A model generated the notes under the pieces. That model searched no databases. It had not been told where the DNA came from and was given only the letters and a program-made list of their open reading frames with translations. This document shows positions 33,036 to 41,953 of a stretch of DNA of 64,000 nucleotides, in pieces; within the stretch, counting starts at the first letter, position 1; each line of letters begins with the position of its first letter. The stretch is from the NCBI GenBank assembly GCA_044464765.1, contig JBIQKZ010000003.1, forward strand, positions 1 to 64,000, read 5' to 3'. This DNA is from JBIQKZ01 sp044464765 (lineage in GTDB: Bacteria > Pseudomonadota > Gammaproteobacteria > Burkholderiales > Burkholderiaceae_B). Both the position numbers and the translations under genes were made by a program.

Positions 33036-34109
33036 ATGCAATCCATCCGACGATCCCGTTTCCCCAAGGTTGTTCTTTTTGTCGGCGCCATGGCGTTGGG
33101 ATCCGGATCCATCGGCCTTGCCCAGGCTCAAGCGGGCCAGCAAGGCATCCCGAAAACCACCCCCGTCAGCCACGCGCCGTCGTCGGCCCCATCTCAAACG
33201 GTTTCACACCGCACCCGCCTCGTAGCTCGGCAAGCCCTGCCCTCTTCAGGCAGCGCGGTCAGCTCGATCCGCGTGGCGTTGCGCCAAAGCCAGGCCAGCG
33301 ACGCCCTGCTTGACCACGACGACGAATCCGACAACTCGCCGGCGCCGAAAGCCAATTTGCGTTCGTCCATTGCCTTCGTCCAGGATCTTGAAACCATGAC
33401 GGTTCTGTACGACAAGAATGCCGACGAGTCCGACCCCAGGCCCATCGCGTCCATTACCAAGCTCATGACTGCACTGGTTGTGGCGGAATCCAAACTGCCC
33501 ATGAACGAGACGCTCAGCATCGCCGATGCCGACGTCGACCGGTTGCGTCATTCGCGCTCGCGCCTGGCCATTGGCTCCAAACTTAGCCGCGCCGAAATGT
33601 TGCATTTGGCGCTGATGTCGTCCGAAAATCGGGCTGCCCATGCACTTGGCAGGCATTACCCCGGCGGCATGCCCGCCTTTGTCCGGGCCATGAACGACAA
33701 GGCCCGTTCATTGGGCATGCGCAATACCCGTTTCGTCGACCCCACCGGCCTGTCGGCCGACAACGTCTCCACACCCCGCGACCTGGTCAAGCTGATCCGC
33801 GCGGCGGCCAAGCAGGAAATGATTCGCCGCTACTCCACTGACGATACCGAGAAGATGGCGATTTCCAAGGGCCGTACACTTGTCTATAACAACACCAATC
33901 GACTGGTGAAGCGTTCCGACTGGGATATCGCTCTATCTAAAACCGGGTTCATCAACGAGGCTGGTGAATGCCTGGTCATGCTCACCCGTATCGACAATCG
34001 CGATGTCGCCGTTGTGTTGTTGAACTCCGTCGGACGCTATAGCCGTGTGGCCGACGCGGTGCGGGTCAGGAAACACGTCGAACAATCCAGCACCCTGGCC
34101 ATGCTGTAG
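33036..34109 (+). CDS. pbpG: PBP7-type D-alanyl-D-alanine endopeptidase/carboxypeptidase
   Basis: The 357-residue serine peptidase trims peptidoglycan in the periplasm. It has a signal peptide (about 1-29), then a Pro/Ser/Thr-rich linker of about 75 residues, and an S11 family domain with SITK (catalytic Ser near 139), SEN (near 195) and KTG (near 302). This lacks the C-terminal PBP5 domain, which fits PBP7/8 rather than DacA/DacC. Confidence 0.88.
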   Translation: MQSIRRSRFPKVVLFVGAMALGSGSIGLAQAQAGQQGIPKTTPVSHAPSSAPSQTVSHRTRLVARQALPSSGSAVSSIRVALRQSQASDALLDHDDESDNSPAPKANLRSSIAFVQDLETMTVLYDKNADESDPRPIASITKLMTALVVAESKLPMNETLSIADADVDRLRHSRSRLAIGSKLSRAEMLHLALMSSENRAAHALGRHYPGGMPAFVRAMNDKARSLGMRNTRFVDPTGLSADNVSTPRDLVKLIRAAAKQEMIRRYSTDDTEKMAISKGRTLVYNNTNRLVKRSDWDIALSKTGFINEAGECLVMLTRIDNRDVAVVLLNSVGRYSRVADAVRVRKHVEQSSTLAML

Positions 34110-34139
34110 TTCGCTTCGTGAACGTGTTAGCGTTGCGCT

Positions 34140-34937
34140 ATGTGTATCGCTTATCTCGCTCTTCGCTCTCATCCCGACTGGCCTCTTTTCATCGCCGCCA
34201 ATCGCGATGAGTTCCATGATCGGCCCACCCAGGCTGCCGCGCCCTGGGCAAAGCACGCCGACGTGATCGCCGGCATCGACCTTCTGGCCGGCGGCACCTG
34301 GCTGGGCATTAACCGCCAAGGGCGTTTCGGTTTGTTGACGAATTACCGTGAAATGGGCACCCATCGTCCCGACGCACAGTCGCGCGGCGAGCTGGTTGGG
34401 AATTTTCTTACCGGCACCGATCGGCCGCAGGCGTACGAACAACAGGTCGCGATGAACGGACACGTTTACAACGGCTTCAATTTGATCGTAGGCGATCTCC
34501 AGCAGGCATGCTATATCGCCAATCAACCCCATATTCGTTCCCACGAGCTGGCGGCAGGCCGTTATGTAATTTCCAACCATCTTCTGGACACTGCCTGGCC
34601 CAAAGCCGAGCGGCTGCGCGCAGCGCTAAGCTACTATCCGTCCGATGAACTCCTGTCGTCCCTGAGCCCGATTTTTGCCATTTTGAAGGATACGACGCAA
34701 GCGCCCGACGAGCACTTGCCGAGCACGGGGCTGGACCTGGATCGAGAGCGCTTGCTGAGCAGCCCTTTCATCATCAGCCCGGGCTATGGCACACGTTGTT
34801 CCACAGTCATTGCCGTACACCGCAGCGGGCAAGGCATATTCAGCGAAATCACCTACAACCCCGAAGGGATCGGCAGTGAACGCCATGATTGGCCTTTTCA
34901 GATTTCCGAGGCGTTAAGCCATTACCCACAGGTCTGA
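34140..34937 (+). CDS. NRDE (TANGO2-like) family protein
   Basis: The 265-residue protein has the defining N-terminal MCIAYLA and the ANRDEFHDRPT motif near residue 20, followed by DLLAGGTWLGINRQGRFGLLTNYRE and a late GTRCSTVI segment. The Cys2 position suggests an N-terminal nucleophile type fold. Animal TANGO2 has been linked with heme or lipid handling; no bacterial role can be fixed here. It follows pbpG after 30 bases. Confidence 0.88.
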   Translation: MCIAYLALRSHPDWPLFIAANRDEFHDRPTQAAAPWAKHADVIAGIDLLAGGTWLGINRQGRFGLLTNYREMGTHRPDAQSRGELVGNFLTGTDRPQAYEQQVAMNGHVYNGFNLIVGDLQQACYIANQPHIRSHELAAGRYVISNHLLDTAWPKAERLRAALSYYPSDELLSSLSPIFAILKDTTQAPDEHLPSTGLDLDRERLLSSPFIISPGYGTRCSTVIAVHRSGQGIFSEITYNPEGIGSERHDWPFQISEALSHYPQV

Positions 34938-34959
34938 AGCGGCATGGCGTACTGACACA

Positions 34960-35736
34960 TCAGTGCAACCGGCGCGAGGGCGGCGGACCAGGCAAACGGC
35001 CGCTTTCCAAAGAGGTGTCCCCACCGTCGTCAAGCGACCCCACATCTTGAGCGGGAAGCTCGCTGAACGCCGCACGCCAGCTACGTAATGGAATACAGGT
35101 CTGCAGCCGGACGATGGCCTGATTGATCAAGGCATCGTGCAGTTCGTGGCCAACCTGGCTGGCGATATCCAGGGTTGAGTCGGCTTGCAGGTCGCCCAAG
35201 TGGGAATGGGTTTCCTGCATGGCCGAAACAGGCACAATGGCGTCGTTCTCACCGTGCAGAAAATGCAGGGTTGTGGCGGGCAAGGCTTGCGCGGGCAACT
35301 GTGCGTATGACCCTGAAAACGCCAACACCCTGCCTGCCAGATCAGGTTGCGCCTGGCTGGCTTCAAGCGCCATGGTGGCGCCCTGTCCAAAGCCTGCCAG
35401 GGCTGTATGCTCGCCAGTGATGCCGTAGCGAGCCTGAAGATGCCGAATCTGGGCGATCAGGTTGGGTAAGGCCAACCTTACCCGCTGCACATAGTTGGAC
35501 GAAAGCAAGCCCGATTGTTCAAACCAGTGGCAGGAATTTTCGCTGGAGGACAATGGCCCATAGGGCAACATGACCAAACTGGCGGGGAAGGCTTCGGTCA
35601 GGGCATGCACCAATCCATTCATTTGCTCGGGCGCGGCCGAATCATCGTGCAACAGCACAAATAGCAACTTGGGAGTTGCCTGACGCGGGGCGAACACCAT
35701 AGGTGCCCGATGGGCGAATTCTGAACTGCCGCTCAT
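34960..35736 (-). CDS. YpfH-like alpha/beta hydrolase with nucleophile Ser replaced by Gly
   Basis: About 258 residues from ATG 35736; the frame also opens at 35796. It follows the phospholipase/carboxylesterase family: LLFVLLHDDSAAPEQMNGLV at the start, HGENDAIVPVSAMQETHSHL carrying the acid, and GHELHDALINQAI carrying the His. The nucleophile elbow, normally G-F-S-Q-G, reads GFGQG, so the catalytic serine is a glycine codon (GGA). The remaining fold is intact, so it may be a non-hydrolytic or binding homologue. Confidence 0.8.
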   Translation of the reverse strand: MSGSSEFAHRAPMVFAPRQATPKLLFVLLHDDSAAPEQMNGLVHALTEAFPASLVMLPYGPLSSSENSCHWFEQSGLLSSNYVQRVRLALPNLIAQIRHLQARYGITGEHTALAGFGQGATMALEASQAQPDLAGRVLAFSGSYAQLPAQALPATTLHFLHGENDAIVPVSAMQETHSHLGDLQADSTLDIASQVGHELHDALINQAIVRLQTCIPLRSWRAAFSELPAQDVGSLDDGGDTSLESGRLPGPPPSRRLH

Positions 35737-35997
35737 AACATAGATACCTGTTTCAAGATGCGCAGCGGTTCGGGAATCGTGCCGCCCACGCGCCAAGCGC
35801 CTTGTTCGGTCGGATTTTTCATCGCCTCGCGACTCCTTGATTCGTGTGAATAAGCCTTAGTGTACAAGCGTCAGGGGCCGCTTCGGCCATTCGGGCGTTA
35901 AATCAAGGGGCGACATGCCCCGCCCTATTTGCCGACAGGCTAAAATAATTCCATCAAGGCGGGCGATCCACGCCACGCCGACCACTCAGGAACCACT

Positions 35998-36459
35998 ATG
36001 AGCCAATCGCTCAAGACCCAATTGATGGATCATGTAAAGGCCGCCATGCGGGCCAAAGACTCTGCACGGCTGGGCACCCTGCGCCTTTTGCAGGCTGCCA
36101 TCAAGCAAAAGGAAGTCGATGATCGCACCGAACTGGATGACATCCAGATCGTCGCCATTATCGAAAAGCAGATAAAACAGCGTCGGGAATCCATCCTGGC
36201 GTTTCAACAAGCAGGCCGTACAGAAACAGCCGAGCAGGAACAGGCTGAACTGCTTGTGCTGCAGGAATTTCTGCCAGAACAGGCAAGCGCCGAAGAGGTC
36301 GACGCTGCCATTGCCGCGGCATTGGAATCCGTGGCCGGCCAAGGGATAACCGGCGCGCCGGCCATGGGCAAAGTCATGGGAATGCTGAAAAAGTCATTAT
36401 CGGGCAAGGCGGATATGTCGGTGGTGTCCGCCCAGGTCAAGGCGCGTTTGGGCGCCTGA
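35998..36459 (+). CDS. GatB/YqeY domain-containing protein
   Basis: The 153-residue protein has the YqeY pattern: LKTQLMDHVKAAMRAKDSARLGTLRLLQAAIKQKEVD, IEKQIKQRRESI, and MGKVMGMLKKSLSGKADMSVVSAQVKARLG. This resembles the tRNA-binding tail of GatB. In betaproteobacteria yqeY often lies near rpsU and dnaG, but not in this window. The precise function is not known. Confidence 0.9.
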   Translation: MSQSLKTQLMDHVKAAMRAKDSARLGTLRLLQAAIKQKEVDDRTELDDIQIVAIIEKQIKQRRESILAFQQAGRTETAEQEQAELLVLQEFLPEQASAEEVDAAIAAALESVAGQGITGAPAMGKVMGMLKKSLSGKADMSVVSAQVKARLGA

Positions 36460-36531
36460 GCCGCGCTTCGCAGCCATCCCGGCAAGTTGGCCCCCATGCC
36501 GGTGCTCGCTACCCTACTTGTTTGGCGACGC

Positions 36532-36939
36532 TTACTTTACTTGATAGACAATACACATCGAGACGTCGGCGCGTACGGATTCCCCCATGGCGTGCAACGC
36601 GCCAAGATCCCAAGGCGCACGCCCCCATACGGTTTGTGTTACCTGCGTATTCCTGGCGTCAAGGGCTTTGAGCTCGGTGCGGGCGACTTCGACGCCGGTC
36701 AGCGGGTCGGCCACCGACACCAGGCCGGTTTGAGTGGCAGGATCGACTTTGGCGATGACCTTGAAGTCGCTGGCGCCGCGCAAGCATTCCTGAGCCTGAT
36801 TCTCGGCACGCAAAAAAACAGTTTGATAGCTGCGCGCCACCTGAAAGGACTCGCTGGGTGAACTGCCGTCCGGCTGTATACCCAGGGCGCAGCCGGACAA
36901 AAGAGCGGCCGCCATGACTGCTGTACCTATACTACGCAT
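36532..36939 (-). CDS. Small lipoprotein of unknown function
   Basis: The 135-residue protein starts at ATG 36939, five bases after GGAG. It has a lipoprotein signal with lipobox LLSGC (Cys at about 16), then a Ser/Pro linker and a compact domain with two further Cys (in QECLRGAS and VSMCIVYQ) that could form a disulfide. I do not recognise the domain. It is transcribed in the same direction as the reductase gene but separated from it by about 40 bases. Confidence 0.75.
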   Translation of the reverse strand: MRSIGTAVMAAALLSGCALGIQPDGSSPSESFQVARSYQTVFLRAENQAQECLRGASDFKVIAKVDPATQTGLVSVADPLTGVEVARTELKALDARNTQVTQTVWGRAPWDLGALHAMGESVRADVSMCIVYQVK

Positions 36940-36978
36940 AACGTCTCCTGTCTTGTGCTGCAAAATCAGCCTGACTCG

Positions 36979-38058
36979 TCAGCCCTCGTGCAGTTCGGTT
37001 TGACAGGCGGACAAGCATGGGTAATCGGTATAGCCTTTCGGACCGGCCCCATAGAATGTGGTTGGATCCCAGGCGTTCAATGCGGCGCCCTGGCGCAAGC
37101 GCGCCACCAGATCGGGGTTGGCAATAAACGCCTTGCCAAAAGCCACGGCGTCGGCGGTTCCATTATCTAGTATAGACTGCGCCGTGTGTGGATCGTGCTG
37201 TTCATTGGCAATCAGCGGGCCGCCAAACAGTTTTTTCAGCACCGCCATTTGGCTGTCATCGGCTGCGAATTCCCGGGTAAAGATAAATGCCAGTTGGCGC
37301 TTGCCTAATTGCTGTGCAACATAGTTGAAGAGCTGTTGTGGATTTGAGTCGCGCATGGCGTGCGAGTCGCCCCGTGGCGACAGATGCACGCCCACTCGAT
37401 CGGCACACCACACGCTGGTGCATGCATCCACCACTTCCAGCAGCAAGCGCGCACGATTTTCCACTGAACCGCCATAGTCATCCCGGCGTTGGTTGGACCC
37501 ATCATGCAGAAACTGATCGATCAGATAGCCATTGGCCGCATGCACTTCCACCCCGTCGAACCCGGCGTCTTTGGCATTGCGCGCCGCATGCGCATAATCG
37601 GCCACAATGCCGGGGATTTCTTCGATGTGCAGGGCACGCGGAACGACGTAATCGCGCTTGGGCCGCAACAGACTGACCTGCCCTTCGCAGGCAATGGCGC
37701 TTGGCGCGACCGGAATTTCGCCGTTCAGGTATTCCGGGTCGGAGACCCGCCCCACATGCCAAAGCTGCAAGAACATTTTTCCGCCCTTGGCATGCACTGC
37801 CTCGGTGATCTTCTTCCAGCCCTCTACCTGGGCCTTGCACCAGATACCCGGCGTATCGGGATAGCCCACGCCTTGGGGCGAGATGGAGGTGGCTTCGGAG
37901 ATAATCAGCCCCGCACTTGCCCGCTGCGTGTAGTATTGCCGCATTAGTTCGTTGGGAATACGCCCTGGGGCCGCACGTGTGCGCGTAAGCGGCGCCATGA
38001 CAATGCGATTATTAAGCGATACTGCGCCTAAGCGAATGGGATCAAACAAACTGGCCAT
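36979..38058 (-). CDS. Old yellow enzyme family alkene reductase (NemA-like)
   Basis: The 359-residue FMN enzyme reduces activated C=C bonds and nitro compounds with NADPH. It has the OYE features NNRIVMAPLTRTRA, the active-site region DGVEVHAANGYLIDQFL with the His-x-x-Asn pair, and a C-terminal YTDYPCLS. ATG 38058 is used; the frame opens slightly earlier at a TTG. It is divergent from the potassium system across about 100 bases. The substrate is unknown. Confidence 0.9.
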   Translation of the reverse strand: MASLFDPIRLGAVSLNNRIVMAPLTRTRAAPGRIPNELMRQYYTQRASAGLIISEATSISPQGVGYPDTPGIWCKAQVEGWKKITEAVHAKGGKMFLQLWHVGRVSDPEYLNGEIPVAPSAIACEGQVSLLRPKRDYVVPRALHIEEIPGIVADYAHAARNAKDAGFDGVEVHAANGYLIDQFLHDGSNQRRDDYGGSVENRARLLLEVVDACTSVWCADRVGVHLSPRGDSHAMRDSNPQQLFNYVAQQLGKRQLAFIFTREFAADDSQMAVLKKLFGGPLIANEQHDPHTAQSILDNGTADAVAFGKAFIANPDLVARLRQGAALNAWDPTTFYGAGPKGYTDYPCLSACQTELHEG

Positions 38059-38162
38059 GAAAAGCAATGTGCCTCATATCAAGGTAAACCCTAGTATTTT
38101 GAAAAGTAACACATATCGCAAGGATATACTTGCTTCTGTGATGACATCGACAAGGATTAGCA

Positions 38163-38816
38163 ATGGCACAGTTTGCCGTCTTAGGGCTTGGCCGCTTCGG
38201 TTCGGCCGCCTCGCTCGAACTGATGAAGCTCGGGCATTCGGTACTGGGCGTAGACTCCAGCGAGAAGCTGGTCGGCAAATATGCAGATGACCTGACCCAT
38301 GCGGTCATTGTCGATGCCACGGACAAGCAGGCTCTCGAAGAGTTGGGGCTGGACAACTACGACGTTGTTCTCGTCGCCATTGGTTCCGATCTGCAAACCA
38401 ACCTGTTGTGCGTCGTCCATCTTAAAAGTCTGGGCATTGAAACCATCTGGGTCAAAGCCTCTTCCCATGCCCAACATCTTATTCTCAGCAAGATTGGCGT
38501 TGCGCGCATCATTCATCCCGAAGAAGAAATGGGTATTCGCGTTGCGCAAGCCCTCAGCTATCCCATGGTGGAAGACTATATCTCCCTTGGCAATGGCGAA
38601 TTCGTTGTCGAGATCCATGTCAGCGAGCATTTACAGGATGCGCCGGTTCAATCCTTCCTGGTTGATTTCGATACCGCCGTGCACGTGCTCGCCATCAAAC
38701 GGCGCACAGAGCTTTTCGTGCAGCCGTCCAGCGACTTCACCCTTGCGGCTAAAGATGTCCTGGTCTTGCTGGGGCAGTTGAACGCCCTGAAAGCCATTGC
38801 GCCTCGTTTGGCCTGA
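38163..38816 (+). CDS. TrkA/KtrA-type potassium channel regulatory subunit
   Basis: The 217-residue cytoplasmic protein has one RCK_N Rossmann domain, starting with the nucleotide-binding VLGLGRFGSAASLELMKLGHSVLGVD, and one RCK_C domain at about 135-215. That single-unit layout is KtrA-like rather than the duplicated TrkA of E. coli. AAGGA precedes the ATG. Six bases separate it from the membrane subunit gene, with which it forms a potassium uptake system gated by ATP/ADP or NAD(H). Confidence 0.9.
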   Translation: MAQFAVLGLGRFGSAASLELMKLGHSVLGVDSSEKLVGKYADDLTHAVIVDATDKQALEELGLDNYDVVLVAIGSDLQTNLLCVVHLKSLGIETIWVKASSHAQHLILSKIGVARIIHPEEEMGIRVAQALSYPMVEDYISLGNGEFVVEIHVSEHLQDAPVQSFLVDFDTAVHVLAIKRRTELFVQPSSDFTLAAKDVLVLLGQLNALKAIAPRLA

Positions 38817-38821
38817 CGCGA

Positions 38822-40189
38822 ATGCGCCTGCGTACTTCGCCCGCCGTCTGGCGCTCAGTCAAACGCCTGAAGAAAACCGGCACATTCAGCGCCAGCCCGC
38901 CTCTGGTTCTGACCGGCGGTTTCGTCATTCTTATTTTGCTTGGCGCCTTGCTGTTGTCATTGCCGATCGCCACCATCCAGCCCATTAGCTTTTTCACGGC
39001 GTTGTTCACTGCTACATCCGCTGTCACCACCACGGGCCTGACTCTGGTGCCCGTCGATGCCACGTTCACCCATTTTGGCGAGATCGTGCTGGCCCTTCTG
39101 GTGCAGATTGGCGGGCTGGGGTTCGTGACCTTGGCGGTCGTCGCGGTATTGACCTTACGCAAGCGCATGGCCTTGTCCCACCAGGTTGTGGCGCTTCAGG
39201 CATTCAATCAAACCAGTGTCTCGAAGATCCGCGATACGGCGCTTACAGTGCTGAAGATGTCCGTCGCCATCGAGTTGGTCGCCGTGATTCTGCTGACCCT
39301 GTGGTGGCTGCCCGAAACCAATGTGCTGACCGCCTTGTACCGAGCGCTTTTTCACGTGGTGTCCGCATTCAACAATACAGGTTTCACCCTCGATTCCACC
39401 AGCCTGACCCGCTATATAAGCGACCCCGCCAGCATTCTTATCACGACTTTCCTGATTATCCTGGGAGGCTTGGGGTTCTCTGTTCTTAGCGACATACACC
39501 AAAAACGAAACTGGTGGCGACTGGCCGTGTACACCCGAATCGTGCTTTTGGGGACCCTGGCGTTGAATGTGCTGGGTTTTGTCATGATCTGGGCTCTGGA
39601 ATTTCGCAATCCGGAAACACTGGGGCCGCTGGGAAGCGGAACCCAGGCCCTCAACGCCTGGATGCAAAGCGTTACGGCCCGCACGGCAGGTTTCAGCACC
39701 ATCGACATCAGCCAGCTACGCGACAGCACTTCGTTTTTGTTGATCTTGCTTATGTTCATCGGCGGGGGCTCGCTTAGCACGGCCAGCGGGATTAAGGTCG
39801 GCACCTTTATCGTGTTGCTGGCGGCGGCGTACTCGTACATTCGCGGCCGTTCGGAAATAACCTTGCTCAGGCGCTCCGTACCGTCCGACGTTGTCCGCAA
39901 GTCGCTGGCCTTGCTGCTGGTTACCAGCGGCTTGGCCTTCACAGCGGTTTTCCTGCTGACGATTTTCGAAGACAAGCCATTCCTCGATCTCCTGTTCGAA
40001 GTCATTTCCGCTTTGAGCACAACTGGCTTGAGCCGCAATGTCACCGCCACTCTTTCCATGCCTAGCCAGATCCTGCTGATTATCCTGATGTTTGTTGGAA
40101 GGCTGGGGCCGCTTACCTTGGTGTACAGCCTGAGCACTCAGGGTCGCAGTCGTATACGTTATCCCGAAGCGCAGTTCCAAGTAGGTTGA
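38822..40189 (+). CDS. TrkH/KtrB-type potassium uptake membrane subunit
   Basis: The 455-residue membrane protein has the four K+ filter-like loops of the TrkH/KtrB family: SAVTTTGLTLV, NNTGFTLDS, TARTAGFSTID and STTGLSRN. Its first 30 residues are basic and cytoplasmic. Its length is typical for KtrB rather than TrkH. It is probably co-transcribed with the regulatory subunit upstream. Confidence 0.91.
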   Translation: MRLRTSPAVWRSVKRLKKTGTFSASPPLVLTGGFVILILLGALLLSLPIATIQPISFFTALFTATSAVTTTGLTLVPVDATFTHFGEIVLALLVQIGGLGFVTLAVVAVLTLRKRMALSHQVVALQAFNQTSVSKIRDTALTVLKMSVAIELVAVILLTLWWLPETNVLTALYRALFHVVSAFNNTGFTLDSTSLTRYISDPASILITTFLIILGGLGFSVLSDIHQKRNWWRLAVYTRIVLLGTLALNVLGFVMIWALEFRNPETLGPLGSGTQALNAWMQSVTARTAGFSTIDISQLRDSTSFLLILLMFIGGGSLSTASGIKVGTFIVLLAAAYSYIRGRSEITLLRRSVPSDVVRKSLALLLVTSGLAFTAVFLLTIFEDKPFLDLLFEVISALSTTGLSRNVTATLSMPSQILLIILMFVGRLGPLTLVYSLSTQGRSRIRYPEAQFQVG

Positions 40190-40197
40190 AAATTTCC

Positions 40198-41187
40198 ATG
40201 TCGCTTTTACGCTTGCTGTTTGATAAATTCACCTTGTTTTTGCTGGCCGTTGTGGCCGCTGCCAGCCTGATCCCGGCGCACGGGGTCGGGGCCGTCATTT
40301 TCGAATGGATCACCGCTGCGGCCATTGCCTTGTTGTTTTTCATGCATGGCGCAAAGTTGTCGCGCGAAGCGATTATTGCCGGCGCCACCCATTGGCGCCT
40401 GCATTTATTGGTATTCGCCTGCACCTTCGTGCTTTTCCCCCTGATCGGCTGGGGCCTGAAGCCCGTTCTGCAGCCTTTACTGGGTGTGCCTTTGTACGTC
40501 GGCGTGTTGTATTTATGCGCCCTGCCAGGAACCGTCCAGTCGGCGATCGCTTTCACATCCATTGCGCGCGGCAACATTCCGGCTGCGGTTTGCAGCGCTT
40601 CGGCATCGAGCATCATCGGGATAGTCCTGACGCCTGTGTTGGTTGAGCTTCTGCTGGAAGCCGATGCGCATGGCAGCATGTCTATTCTTCAAGCAATCTA
40701 CGACATCAGCAAGCAACTATTGCTGCCCTTTATCGCAGGCCACCTGCTTCGGCCCTGGATAGGCTCGTGGATGGACAAAAACCGGGGCTGGCTGAGAAAC
40801 GTTGACCAGGGTTCGATCCTTTTGGTGGTCTACACGGCCTTCAGCGCATCCGTGGTCGGAGGGCTTTGGCACACGGTGCCTGTCAGCGCCCTATTGTGGC
40901 TGACGCTGGTGTGTTGCTTGCTGTTGGCTTTTGTATTGTGCGCAACCACGTGGCTGTCCAGGTTCTTCAAATTCAACCACGAAGACGAAATCACCATCGT
41001 GTTCTGCGGCTCCAAGAAAAGCCTGGCGACAGGCGTACCGATGGCGCAGGTGCTGTTTGCCGGCGCCGCCGCCGGGCCTGCGCTGTTGCCGCTGATGATC
41101 TTTCACCAGATCCAGTTGATGGTCTGCGCCGTATTAGCCCAACGCTACCGCCAGAAGGGGGAAATGCTTCGGGCGCAGTCGACATGA
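40198..41187 (+). CDS. SBF-like (bile acid:sodium symporter-like, YfeH type) transporter
   Basis: About 329 residues with ten hydrophobic segments. The region FFMHGAKLSREAIIAGATHWRLHL and the crossover-like stretches CALPGTVQSAIAFTSIARGN and FCGSKKSLATGVPMAQVLF mark the PF13593 SBF-like family. The substrate is not known. The frame opens at a TTG at 40186 within the trkH stop; ATG 40198 is preferred. It overlaps the next gene by ATGA. Confidence 0.85.
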   Translation: MSLLRLLFDKFTLFLLAVVAAASLIPAHGVGAVIFEWITAAAIALLFFMHGAKLSREAIIAGATHWRLHLLVFACTFVLFPLIGWGLKPVLQPLLGVPLYVGVLYLCALPGTVQSAIAFTSIARGNIPAAVCSASASSIIGIVLTPVLVELLLEADAHGSMSILQAIYDISKQLLLPFIAGHLLRPWIGSWMDKNRGWLRNVDQGSILLVVYTAFSASVVGGLWHTVPVSALLWLTLVCCLLLAFVLCATTWLSRFFKFNHEDEITIVFCGSKKSLATGVPMAQVLFAGAAAGPALLPLMIFHQIQLMVCAVLAQRYRQKGEMLRAQST

Positions 41188-41867
41188 AAATAAAATATCT
41201 GCAATGGGCGGGCGCACTGGCACTGCTTGCCGGTTGCGCCACCGCATCTCATCTCCAACTTAAACACGACGTTCAGGTAGTAAGCCATACCAACGCTTTT
41301 CAGCAAACACAGCAGATCGCCGCCTGGAGTACACAGTGGTATGTGGATGATGAGAACAACCAGTGGCCCACGGGGCTGACGCTAAGCGCACAGGCTGTCC
41401 AGTATGCCGACGGGCGACGAGCCCGGGTACTGATACTGCGCAACGACGAGCTTTCCAGGCATCAAGGCGCAGCAGCCTATCGACAGGCGCGCGAAGAGCA
41501 AAAGCGCCTGTCACAGCAGTGTGCGACGGTTTCGCTGGTTCACGACGAGCATGCCCTGGTCGTGCCGGTGACAAGCATTACTGTACGCGCGCTGGCCCGC
41601 AGCGGCCTGATGCCGGTTCCACCCACGGATACCGACATGGACCCCGTCGAAACAATGGTTAGAAAAAACTCGTCGGACTCCTTTGTTTTGTCGACAAAAG
41701 CTCAGGCAAACATTGGCAACGACACATGGCAAAAACTGGCTACTGCCCAATCACTGGATTATGATCTATGCGGCCAGACGGCAAGCGCCAGCCAGGCCGA
41801 ACTGAAGGGCCTGCAGCAGGTCATTCGGCAGTTCCAGCATTTGGGCAAGAGTTCCCCTGGCTCGTGA
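41184..41867 (+). CDS. Lipoprotein of unknown function
   Basis: I place the start at ATG 41184, overlapping the transporter stop, because a lipoprotein signal follows at once: MKIKYLQWAGALALLAGC, with the lipobox Cys at 18. The 227-residue product is otherwise hydrophilic, with TVSLVHDEHALVVPVTSITVRALARSG in the middle and no recognised domain. It ends 87 bases from the convergent OmpA-family gene. Translational coupling to the transporter suggests joint expression. Confidence 0.75.
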   Translation: MKIKYLQWAGALALLAGCATASHLQLKHDVQVVSHTNAFQQTQQIAAWSTQWYVDDENNQWPTGLTLSAQAVQYADGRRARVLILRNDELSRHQGAAAYRQAREEQKRLSQQCATVSLVHDEHALVVPVTSITVRALARSGLMPVPPTDTDMDPVETMVRKNSSDSFVLSTKAQANIGNDTWQKLATAQSLDYDLCGQTASASQAELKGLQQVIRQFQHLGKSSPGS

Positions 41868-41953
41868 GCCATTGGCCCGGCGTTCTTGCCCGACGGCGTT
41901 CGCATCAGCCATCACACGAGGCGCCGACCGACGTTTCAGCCATCCGTACCGGC

